Assembly: GCA_964540755.1 (NCBI GenBank)
Contig: CAZIOB010000152.1
Coordinates: forward strand, 1-9,498
Length of the DNA stretch: 9,498 nucleotides
DNA from: JAAYJR01 sp964540755
GTDB lineage: Bacteria > Bacteroidota > Bacteroidia > Bacteroidales > Prolixibacteraceae
Direction: 5' to 3'
This document shows positions 1-5,039 of this stretch, in pieces. The first letter of the stretch is position 1. Each line of letters begins with the position of its first letter. Both the position numbers and the translations under genes were made by a program. Below the pieces are notes generated by a model that was not told the origin of the DNA, did no database searches, and saw only the letters and a list, made by a program, of their open reading frames with translations.

Positions 1-471
1 CTTATGCGATTTATGTCTGCTGCCGAAACGCACTTCATTCTTGCAGAAGCAGCTTCTTATAATTGGATATCGGCAAGTGCGGAAGAACACTATGCTGAAG
101 GGATTAAACAATCATTAAATGCCTGGAAACTTGGAGATACCTTTGACGATTACATTGGGGGAGCTCCCTATTCAGGACTTGAAAGTATTATTAAGCAGAA
201 ATGGATAGCAAGCTGGACTGCAGCGGCAGAATCATGGTTCGACTGGAGAAGGACAGGGCTGCCGGAACTACAAACAGGAGAATCGGCCAGAAGACCGGCC
301 CTTCCTCTTCGTTTTTATTACCATTTTGACAATGAGATTTCCAAAAACACTATCAATGCTGAGGAGGCAATTTCCAGGCTTGAGCCTACACAATATAAAG
401 GCACTGATGTGAGCAATAACAGCGCCTGGTCAAAAATGTGGTTATTGCAGGATACAGGCAAACCTTATTAA
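1..471 (+). CDS. SusD/RagB-like outer-membrane glycan-binding lipoprotein, C-terminal part (5' end outside window)
   Basis: The reading frame is open to the first base of the window, so this is the C-terminal ~156 residues of a larger gene; the ATG at 4 is not a start. It carries the usual SusD-family features: an MSAAETHFILAEAA helix, then AEEHYAEGIKQSL, then the QKWIASW and ESWFDWRRTGLPEL segments, and a late RPALPLRFYY stretch. The pattern is closest to the SusD-like_2 type of the family. In known Sus systems, SusD is a surface lipoprotein that captures oligosaccharides and sits over a TonB-dependent SusC channel. A SusC gene would be expected upstream, outside the window. The gene ends with TAA and is followed by a stem-loop. 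This end indicates a polysaccharide-utilization-type locus. The substrate cannot be read from the sequence. Confidence 0.92.
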   Translation, partial: LMRFMSAAETHFILAEAASYNWISASAEEHYAEGIKQSLNAWKLGDTFDDYIGGAPYSGLESIIKQKWIASWTAAAESWFDWRRTGLPELQTGESARRPALPLRFYYHFDNEISKNTINAEEAISRLEPTQYKGTDVSNNSAWSKMWLLQDTGKPY

Positions 472-717
472 TTTGTAAAAAATTAATGAACCTGCCTGTT
501 TAATATTTTCCCGATTATTAATGGCAGGTTGAGACCCTGTTTATAGCAGGATGTCAACTTTTTGCCTTAATGAATATGAACCAAAAACTTTGGGTTTATT
601 TGAACCAAATATGGGATGCTATACAATGCATCTGATCAGGAAAATTTCCGGTATAGTTACAGAAACTACCGACTAACAATGAGATAATCTATAAATCAAA
701 ATCATAAATAATCATCT
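472..717. other. Intergenic region between SusD-like gene and ceramidase-like gene
   Basis: Besides the stem-loop at 489-530, this 246-bp gap holds an imperfect inverted repeat at 589-609 (TTTGG-g-TT paired with AACCAAA). It also holds a 41-codon ATG frame at 551-676 whose predicted peptide resembles nothing I recognise. No perfect TAnnTTTG element was found; TTTATTTG at 595-602 is one base off and is the nearest candidate for a promoter of the downstream gene. The ATG at 718 has no Shine-Dalgarno sequence, only an A/T-rich leader. Confidence 0.4.
489..530 (+). terminator. Stem-loop after the SusD gene, possible terminator
   Basis: A perfect 8-bp inverted repeat (AACCTGCC at 489-496 with GGCAGGTT at 523-530) starts 17 nt after the SusD stop codon. 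A second pairing, TTAATA (500-505) with TATTAA (516-521), could extend the stem past a small internal bulge. No U-run follows directly, so it could be an RNA-stabilising 3' hairpin rather than an intrinsic terminator. Confidence 0.45.
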
Positions 718-1992
718 ATGAAATCAAAAATTTTTATACTGATACTGTTTTTCTGCTTTCTTAAGCAAACAGATGCACAAACCCTTAAGGCAGGAGCGGC
801 ATTAAGGGTAATTACCCCTGAAAAGCTCCTTCCTATTTCAGGAGGTGTGGGAATACCTAAAAAGCCTGTTGGGAAAAAAGGTGATCTTTTTGCACGTGCT
901 TTAGTATTAGAAAAAGGCAAAACACGGATAGCCATTGTAAGTATTGATAATCTTGGATGGCCTTCGGTTCTTGCCAACCGTTCACGGAAAATGATAGACG
1001 TCATTCCTCCTGAAAATATTCTGATTGGAGCTACTCATACTCACAGCGCTCCTGATGCTTATGGCTTTACAGATGAAAACGGGAATACCGGTGCTGACCC
1101 CGCATATCTGGAGTGGTGCGTGAATCAAATTGCAGATGCAGTTAATGAGGCTGTCTCAAAACTTGAACCTGCTCTGCTAAGGACAGCAGTTGGAGAAACA
1201 AAAGGAAAAATTGCCTATAATTACTATGCCGACAAATTATATGATCCACGATGCGGAGTAATTCAGGTCATTGGTTCCTCAGGCAATAATAAAAATAATA
1301 CTATTGCCACATTGGTAAATTACGCCATCCATCCTGAAATACTGAGCACCAAAAGAAAGCTGATCAGTCCTGACCTTTGCGGGCCACTCTATGACAGGAT
1401 TGAAGCAAAGGCAGGCGGCATTGCAGTTTTTATGAACAGTGCGTTGGGAGGGATGATCACAGCCGACAACCGCAGGGAAAACGGCCGTGAAGCAAATGAT
1501 TGGGAGGAATGTATAAGAATCGGGAATCTGCTGGCAGACGAGGCCTTAAGAATTATTGAACCTGCACCCTTACAGGAAGATCCGGATATCTACTGTACTT
1601 CAGAAATGATAAATCTGCCTGTGGAATCAGAAGAGATGCGTTATATTTTTAAAAATTCTCCGATTTTAAATAGAGCGGCAGATGACAATAATTTCAGCGT
1701 AATTTCAACACAGCTTAATTTACTGAATATAGGGAAAGCACAGGTAATTACTATACCAGGGGAAGCGCTTCCAAACATCGGATACTATATAAAAAGGCAT
1801 ATGAAAACTGATCAGCCTTTTATGTTCGGACTCACCAATGATGCCTTCGGATATATACTTACAAAAGTAGATTATGATAGTTTTGACCGGTACAATTACA
1901 TTACCCGAACCTCATTAGGTGAAATGACCGGAGAAATATATATCAAAGAAGCATTAAAATTAATCCAAAAAAATCCCGGCGTGAAGAAATAA
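718..1992 (+). CDS. Secreted neutral/alkaline ceramidase-like amidohydrolase (paralogue 1)
   Basis: This 424-residue protein belongs to the neutral/alkaline non-lysosomal ceramidase N-domain family (PF04734), zinc hydrolases that cleave N-acyl amide bonds. A signal peptide (residues 1-20, hydrophobic core then ...TDA-Q) predicts export. Visible landmarks are an early VITPE motif, the zinc-site THTHSAPD (His107, His109), NYAIHPE (His205), PGEA (Glu349) and the late NDAFGYI (Tyr379), in the family's order. True ceramidases have an additional C-terminal domain and are much longer. This is a short N-domain-only form, so ceramide is an unproven substrate. The segment that in human neutral ceramidase reads GDVSPN and holds the nucleophilic Ser here reads GGMITAD (244-250), without the serine. 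The same change occurs in the second paralogue at 5040-6596. The stop lies 4 nt from the end of the convergent protease gene. Confidence 0.9.
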   Translation: MKSKIFILILFFCFLKQTDAQTLKAGAALRVITPEKLLPISGGVGIPKKPVGKKGDLFARALVLEKGKTRIAIVSIDNLGWPSVLANRSRKMIDVIPPENILIGATHTHSAPDAYGFTDENGNTGADPAYLEWCVNQIADAVNEAVSKLEPALLRTAVGETKGKIAYNYYADKLYDPRCGVIQVIGSSGNNKNNTIATLVNYAIHPEILSTKRKLISPDLCGPLYDRIEAKAGGIAVFMNSALGGMITADNRRENGREANDWEECIRIGNLLADEALRIIEPAPLQEDPDIYCTSEMINLPVESEEMRYIFKNSPILNRAADDNNFSVISTQLNLLNIGKAQVITIPGEALPNIGYYIKRHMKTDQPFMFGLTNDAFGYILTKVDYDSFDRYNYITRTSLGEMTGEIYIKEALKLIQKNPGVKK

Positions 1993-1996
1993 TATT

Positions 1997-2518
1997 TCAA
2001 AGCTCTGTAAATCCCATTTTATCGGAATGATCGATAATATAGCTATTATTATCCAGGTTTCTAAGCCACATTAATACGATGATATCACCTCCTGCCATTA
2101 ATGTAAATAATAAGCCAAAACTAAAAACTGTTCCATTGCCTGTAAATATACCATAAAGAGAAGGGATGATTCCCAAAATAATAAGAGGTAATGCAATCCC
2201 TGCTCTATAATGTTTGACCTTAAGTGGTTCTTTTACGTGACAATAGAGAGTAATATATTTTAATTTAATTCCGATACGAAATGACTTAAATCCTTTTGAA
2301 GTAAAAAATGCCCAACCAATAATATGAAGAAATTCATGTATAATTATACCTGCGAAAAAAACGTAAAAATAATCTGCCAGAATATCTAAGCCGGAAACAT
2401 AATCCTCATAACTCCAAATGAATGAATATAATATCAGTAATATTAATCCTATCGGTATAGAAATTAAGAAAGCATATAAATTAGCTTTTCCAAATTTGAG
2501 AGTATGCTCCTTAGCCAT
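1997..2518 (-). CDS. DUF3267-type integral-membrane zinc metalloprotease (putative)
   Basis: With the start chosen at 2518 the product has 173 residues and about four membrane segments: roughly 14-36, 50-72 (carrying HEFLH at 61-65), 106-127 and 130-152. The HExxH inside a membrane helix, the following CHVKEPLKVKHYRAGIALP block, the LGIIPS turn and a downstream AGGDI (Asp145, possible third metal ligand) match the DUF3267 putative zincin family (PF11667). An upstream in-frame ATG at 2608 would add 30 residues. That extension lies over the 3' part of the small peptide gene at 2535-2693 in another frame and has no family similarity, so I reject it. The gene follows the peptide gene by 16 nt on the same strand, which suggests co-transcription. 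Role inferred only: processing or degradation of that peptide, or immunity to it. Its TGA stop is 4 nt from the convergent ceramidase-like gene's stop. Confidence 0.85.
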   Translation of the reverse strand: MAKEHTLKFGKANLYAFLISIPIGLILLILYSFIWSYEDYVSGLDILADYFYVFFAGIIIHEFLHIIGWAFFTSKGFKSFRIGIKLKYITLYCHVKEPLKVKHYRAGIALPLIILGIIPSLYGIFTGNGTVFSFGLLFTLMAGGDIIVLMWLRNLDNNSYIIDHSDKMGFTEL

Positions 2519-2534
2519 TTTGTTATAAAGATTA

Positions 2535-2693
2535 TTAATGACCGCGCATTTGGTAACCAGGAGGAAGTGTTTCTCCCATTTCTTCAACAGTTTTAACAAC
2601 CCAGCCAACTATGCCACCCATAGTTAGGGTCATATCTGTCCAAAGGCTACCTCCATTTACCAGTAATAATTCTTGTTTTGTTATTTCTTTCAT
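2535..2693 (-). CDS. 52-residue double-glycine-leader peptide (bacteriocin-like or signalling precursor)
   Basis: Translating the minus strand from ATG at 2693 to TAA at 2535-2537 gives 52 residues. They start MKEITKQELLLVNGG, a textbook double-glycine leader: charged start, spaced hydrophobics Ile4, Leu9 and Val12, and Gly14-Gly15. Cleavage after Gly15 would release a 37-residue peptide starting SLWTD. It contains a glycine-rich hydrophobic core, MGGIVGWVV (25-33), with a GxxxG motif (Gly26 to Gly30), and a polar PPGYQMRGH tail. Leaders of this kind are removed by C39-peptidase ABC exporters; GxxxG cores are typical of two-peptide class II bacteriocins. There is no Cys, so no disulfide or lanthionine. 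The gene is followed after 16 nt by a membrane HExxH protease gene. No exporter or second peptide is seen here. The leader makes a real gene likely; the activity (antibacterial, signal, or other) is unknown. Confidence 0.75.
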   Translation of the reverse strand: MKEITKQELLLVNGGSLWTDMTLTMGGIVGWVVKTVEEMGETLPPGYQMRGH

Positions 2694-2794
2694 TTGTTTA
2701 AACATACACTTGTGTGATTTACAATTATACTTGTTTCATGTCGGTTTTTATTTGTTTCTGGTTTTGTTATAAGCTTCTTTAAAAGCGTTAACAT
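2690..2794 (-). CDS. Possible 34-residue leader ORF overlapping the GG-peptide start
   Basis: An ATG at 2794 opens a 34-codon frame whose TGA overlaps the ATG of the double-glycine peptide gene as ATGA (2690-2693), the classic geometry for translational coupling. The product starts MLTLLKKLITKPETNKN, is basic, and has no recognised domain. The same frame is open further upstream, to a TAG about 17 codons before the ATG, so it could also be the tail of a decayed gene. In sequence this AT-rich, such a frame can arise by chance; only the ATGA overlap argues for it. Confidence 0.25.
   Translation of the reverse strand: MLTLLKKLITKPETNKNRHETSIIVNHTSVCLNK
2708..2722 (+). repeat. Copy 1 of a 15-nt near-identical segment
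   Basis: ACTTGTGTGATTTAC matches 3128-3142 at 14 of 15 positions. A following TATACTT (2726-2732) also matches 3151-3157. The second copy overlaps the promoter of the toxin-antitoxin operon. This one lies in the leader of the GG-peptide gene, pointing the opposite way to that gene. Confidence 0.4.
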
Positions 2795-2881
2795 AATTTT
2801 TAATTTTTTGTGAACATTTGGGTTACTTAAAATTCTTTTTTGCTAAATTATTTTAATCCACTCTAATAATAATAGAATTAG

Positions 2882-3055
2882 TCAGATTTTTTTAATGAGC
2901 ACAGGGATTCAACTTCGCCTATAGGTGAAGTAATTTTATCAATCCCATTATTTGGAGGAATATTTTTTAGAATTGGCCAAAAACATAAAATATTTTTAAA
3001 AGGAATTATTAAAACTATATTTAGCCAACCTAATTGGAATGATAAACAAAACTGA
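2882..3055 (+). pseudogene. Startless 57-codon open frame, possible gene remnant
   Basis: Between TAG (2879-2881) and TGA (3053-3055) a plus-strand frame of 57 sense codons contains no ATG, GTG or TTG. The predicted residues have protein-like composition: STSPIGEVILSIPLFGGIFF, then a basic FRIGQKHKIFLKGIIK stretch, and a C-terminal SQPNWNDKQN. It reads like the tail of a membrane-associated protein that lost its 5' part. I do not recognise the family. Upstream in the same frame there is a second stop (TAG at 2873-2875), so no simple extension restores it. A chance open frame remains possible. Confidence 0.25.
2912..2931. repeat. 20-nt near-perfect palindrome
   Basis: ACTTCGCCTATAGGTGAAGT pairs with itself over its full length except for one G-T wobble (2917 with 2926). 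As RNA it would need to open a small loop. As DNA it could be a dimer-binding operator. It lies within the startless frame, and it makes both strands encode the same SPIGEV string there. No adjacent promoter was seen. Confidence 0.35.
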
Positions 3056-3127
3056 CAATAAAGAAATAAACAAATGTTTTCATTTCCAAAACCATTATGC
3101 CGCATGTTAAAAACAAAGAATAGAGAT

Positions 3128-3142
3128 ACTTGTTTGATTTAC
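3128..3142 (+). repeat. Copy 2 of the 15-nt segment, in the antitoxin promoter
   Basis: ACTTGTTTGATTTAC carries both candidate -33 elements (TTG and TTTG) of the antitoxin promoter. It differs from the copy at 2708-2722 by one base, and the spacing to the shared TATACTT is longer here. Confidence 0.4.
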
Positions 3143-3160
3143 TAAAAAGATATACTTTTG
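3130..3160 (+). promoter_or_regulatory. Bacteroidota-type promoter of the antitoxin-toxin operon
   Basis: A perfect -7 element TACTTTTG (TAnnTTTG) lies at 3153-3160. TTG at 3130-3132 is 20 nt upstream of it, and TTTG at 3133-3136 is 16 nt upstream; either could serve as the -33 element. Transcription would begin about 7 nt downstream, giving a leader of about 15 nt before the ATG at 3181. Inverted arms TATAC (3151-3155) and GTATA (3172-3176) straddle the predicted start site and could be an operator for the RHH antitoxin (autorepression, inferred). Confidence 0.6.
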
Positions 3161-3180
3161 TTATATTAAATGTATAAATT

Positions 3181-3411
3181 ATGAAAACAGTATCATTAAA
3201 AATTGACGATTCGATTTTTGGAGAAACCGAAAAAATTCTTTCAAAAATTAAGAAACCTAGAAACAGGTATATTAACGATGCAATTGATTACTACAATCGG
3301 ATTCAAAAACGTGCGATTTTAGAAAAAAAACTAAAAAAAGAATCGGATTTAATTAAAACGGATTCAATGGAAGTTTTAAAAGATTTTGAGGAAATTGATT
3401 ATGTCGATTAA
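3181..3411 (+). CDS. RHH-type antitoxin of a MazF-family toxin-antitoxin pair
   Basis: This 76-residue protein starts with a short beta strand, MKTVSLKIDD, followed by two helices up to about residue 45 (the second containing RNRYINDAIDYYNRIQ), as expected for a ribbon-helix-helix DNA-binding domain. The C-terminal part is lysine-rich, then acidic, ending EVLKDFEEIDYVD. Such tails usually wrap around and block the toxin. In known MazEF-type systems the antitoxin neutralises the toxin and represses its own promoter, and is lost by proteolysis under stress. The stop codon overlaps the toxin start by 11 nt (3401-3411), which fixes the operon order antitoxin-toxin and suggests coupled translation. 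It is clearly AT-rich: my count for 3181-3240 is 16 G+C in 60, against 29 in 60 at 7261-7320 in the catabolic cluster. Confidence 0.9.
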   Translation: MKTVSLKIDDSIFGETEKILSKIKKPRNRYINDAIDYYNRIQKRAILEKKLKKESDLIKTDSMEVLKDFEEIDYVD

Positions 3412-3748
3412 GCAGTATGAAATCTGGATTGCAGATTTAAATCCACAAATCGGGACGGAACCCGGAAAAACAAGACCAGTTCTCATTGTCCAGACAAATT
3501 TATTAAATCAAATTCCACATCCTTCGACAATTGTTTGTCCAATAACGACAAATGTTAAAAAAGGCTCGGAAATTTTGCGAGTACATATAAAAAAAGGAGA
3601 AGCAAATCTAAATCAAAATTGCGATGTAATGATTGACCAAATTAGAGCGATAGATAATAAACGACTTGTTAAAAAAGTTGGGAATTTACCTCAAAACCTG
3701 ATTGAAAAGGTGAAAGAAAATTTAATGATAATAATTGATTTAGAATAA
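3401..3748 (+). CDS. MazF/PemK-family mRNA interferase toxin
   Basis: Starting at ATG 3401 the protein has 115 residues and begins MSIKQYEIWIADLNP, matching the family's N-terminal strand. An in-frame ATG at 3386 would add only MRKLI, lies deeper inside the antitoxin gene, and is less likely. Family landmarks are GTEPGKTRPVLIVQ (18-31) with the conserved catalytic Arg25, then STIVCPITTN (42-51) with Thr49/Thr50 near the position of the catalytic threonine, and DQIRAIDNKRL in the second half, where MazF proteins have the conserved D-Q-hydrophobic motif. MazF toxins are sequence-specific, ribosome-independent endoribonucleases whose activity stops growth; the cleavage sequence cannot be read here. 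The gene overlaps the antitoxin gene and has no terminator hairpin directly after it. Confidence 0.95.
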   Translation: MSIKQYEIWIADLNPQIGTEPGKTRPVLIVQTNLLNQIPHPSTIVCPITTNVKKGSEILRVHIKKGEANLNQNCDVMIDQIRAIDNKRLVKKVGNLPQNLIEKVKENLMIIIDLE

Positions 3749-3763
3749 AGATAAAATCTCACA

Positions 3764-3907
3764 ATGGATGAACAACATATTGAAAAAGTGAAATTATTAT
3801 TAACAGAATGAAATCCACTTGGGGAAAAAGCTAGCCAGATTACTGATTTGGAAAATTATGAAACTGAAACAATTGACAGGTCGTCACCCCTGCGGTATAA
3901 AAAATAG
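3764..3907 (+). pseudogene. Interrupted and truncated small gene, DUF1871-like (tentative)
   Basis: ATG at 3764 opens a frame reading MDEQHIEKVKLLLTE, then TGA (3809-3811), then NPLGEKASQITDLENYETETID, with a final TAG at 3905-3907. Restoring Trp at the TGA gives LLTEWNPLGE, which resembles the W-x-P-[IL]-G start of DUF1871-type small proteins. Similarity appears to stop near 3880, where the sequence turns GC-richer (GTCGTCACCCCTGCGG) and the frame ends in unrelated residues. The gene therefore seems both nonsense-mutated and cut short at a junction. Neighbouring genes end with TGA, so stop reassignment is unlikely. It sits 16 nt after the toxin gene and may once have been the third gene of that transcript. 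The family assignment comes from memory of the motif and is uncertain. Confidence 0.45.
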
Positions 3908-3922
3908 TACAAAAGCCGTTCT

Positions 3923-4915
3923 TCATTTCAAATACCTCTCAAAAAACTGCTCCATTTTCTCCTGTGAGAATTCATTTACACGTTTTACAATATCCATTGT
4001 ATGGGGCCATAACGGCAAACGATGGCATTCATAGGGGACTCCCAGAGCTGCCAGTCTGGCTGCCAGTGTATCCGACTGGCTTACGGGAACCAGGTTATCG
4101 GATGTTCCCTGAAAAATTAATGTAGGTGGATCGTTCCTGTCCAGATAATTTAATGGTGAGGCTTCCCTGTAAAGTTCGGGCGTTTCGTCCCATGAATGCC
4201 CTATGAATCCGGTAACCAGAGGCTGAGATCTGGCATATTCCGTAGTTAAATCCACGGGGCCATAAATATCAACAACTACCTTAATCCTGTGTTCCTCTTC
4301 GGCTGCTTCACTACTTTCATCTTGCCGGGATGTTTCATCCCATCCATAGCCGGCCAGCATGGATAAATGAGCACCGGCGGAACCTCCGATAAGTGCAATG
4401 CGGCCCGGGTCATATCCGTAATTCATACCGTTCCTGAATAACCAGTCCAATGCATCGGAAACATCTTCAATTGCTGCAGGATAAAGACTGTCTCTTACCA
4501 AACGATACGATACGGTTGCTGTCATATAGCCTTTCCGTGCAAAATCAACAAGGTAAATCAGGTAATCGGACCGTTCCCCGCTTCTCCAGCCACCCCCGTG
4601 AATAAAAACTAATAACGGCAAAAGCCTGTCAACCTCTGCCGGCCTGTAAAAATCCAGTTGAAGGGATTTTCCATTTATATTCTTATACTCAATATTTTTT
4701 ATCTCTTTAATTGACCCGGGGATTTCCGGCTCCCTGTCAATTAATCTTTCCAATCCCGTGCCAACTGCCAGATAATCCAGGGCTTCAAAATGATAACCGA
4801 CCGGAGGTTTTTGGGGAAATATAAATCCGACTACCCTGGGTGTTATCATCAATATAAAAAAAAGTAATAACAGAGAAAGGAATATTTTAGATATGATTAT
4901 GATTATTCTCTTCAT
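3923..4915 (-). CDS. Membrane-anchored alpha/beta-hydrolase, carboxylesterase/BD-FAE-like
   Basis: This 330-residue enzyme has an N-terminal hydrophobic segment (about 3-33) with no lipobox, suggesting a membrane anchor facing the periplasm. The hydrolase fold shows the oxyanion motif HGGGW (106-110), the nucleophile elbow GGSAG (177-181, Ser179), Asp273 in GTSDNLVP, and His305 in WPHTMD, completing a Ser-Asp-His triad. The pattern fits esterases of the Est/BD-FAE and hormone-sensitive-lipase-like groups, which remove acetyl, feruloyl or other acyl groups. An insertion rich in Glu/Ser (about 195-210) lies between the nucleophile and acid strands. It is the last gene of the minus-strand cluster, 124 nt after the ceramidase-like gene. 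Its product could deacylate the cluster's glycan substrate (inference). No terminator hairpin was found after its TGA stop; a run of six T follows on the minus strand. Confidence 0.93.
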   Translation of the reverse strand: MKRIIIIISKIFLSLLLLFFILMITPRVVGFIFPQKPPVGYHFEALDYLAVGTGLERLIDREPEIPGSIKEIKNIEYKNINGKSLQLDFYRPAEVDRLLPLLVFIHGGGWRSGERSDYLIYLVDFARKGYMTATVSYRLVRDSLYPAAIEDVSDALDWLFRNGMNYGYDPGRIALIGGSAGAHLSMLAGYGWDETSRQDESSEAAEEEHRIKVVVDIYGPVDLTTEYARSQPLVTGFIGHSWDETPELYREASPLNYLDRNDPPTLIFQGTSDNLVPVSQSDTLAARLAALGVPYECHRLPLWPHTMDIVKRVNEFSQEKMEQFFERYLK

Positions 4916-5039
4916 GGTTAACTATATAAAAATAATTTAAAGCTTTTCATTAAAGTAAATTTGTGATATTCAATTAAATAGTAATAATGATTAATCTCCA
5001 TCCCTTACCTGATACTTTAAGATATATTCTGTATTAGTA

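Larger units (their letters stand above)
2694..3180. other. AT-rich intergenic region between peptide gene and toxin-antitoxin locus
   Basis: This 487-bp stretch holds no clear full-length gene. It contains the 34-codon frame ending at 2690, an open plus-strand frame without a start codon (2882-3055), a near-palindrome (2912-2931), a 15-nt segment at 2708-2722 repeated with one mismatch at 3128-3142, and the antitoxin promoter near 3130-3160. A 75-codon minus-strand frame at 2878-3105 runs antisense to the startless frame. I favour neither as a working gene. The overall picture is of decayed accessory DNA. Confidence 0.5.

Noticed and set aside
551..676. 41-codon ATG frame upstream of the first ceramidase-like gene
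   Set aside because: No recognisable family, no promoter or ribosome-binding signal, and it lies in a region with inverted repeats. Too short to support as a gene.
2535..2693. Lanthipeptide or radical-SAM-modified peptide precursor
   Set aside because: The core has no cysteine, and no modification enzyme gene is visible; a plain GG-leader peptide is the simpler reading.
2780..2931. Integron-type recombination sites (attC-like) as an explanation for the small-gene patch
   Set aside because: GTTAAC at 2786-2791 and the palindrome at 2912-2931 were considered, but no paired core sites of the right spacing and no integrase were found.
2878..3105. 75-residue hydrophobic minus-strand frame
   Set aside because: It is antisense to the startless plus-strand frame and shares the SPIGEV string only because of the palindrome at 2912-2931. 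It has no recognised family and no promoter.
3809..3811. Recoding of TGA as tryptophan or selenocysteine
   Set aside because: TGA is the normal stop of the neighbouring protease and hydrolase genes, and the downstream part of this frame decays soon after, so a nonsense mutation fits better.
3819..4034. 71-residue plus-strand frame
   Set aside because: It crosses the remnant gene and the antisense 3' end of the well-supported alpha/beta-hydrolase; composition is not protein-like across the junction.
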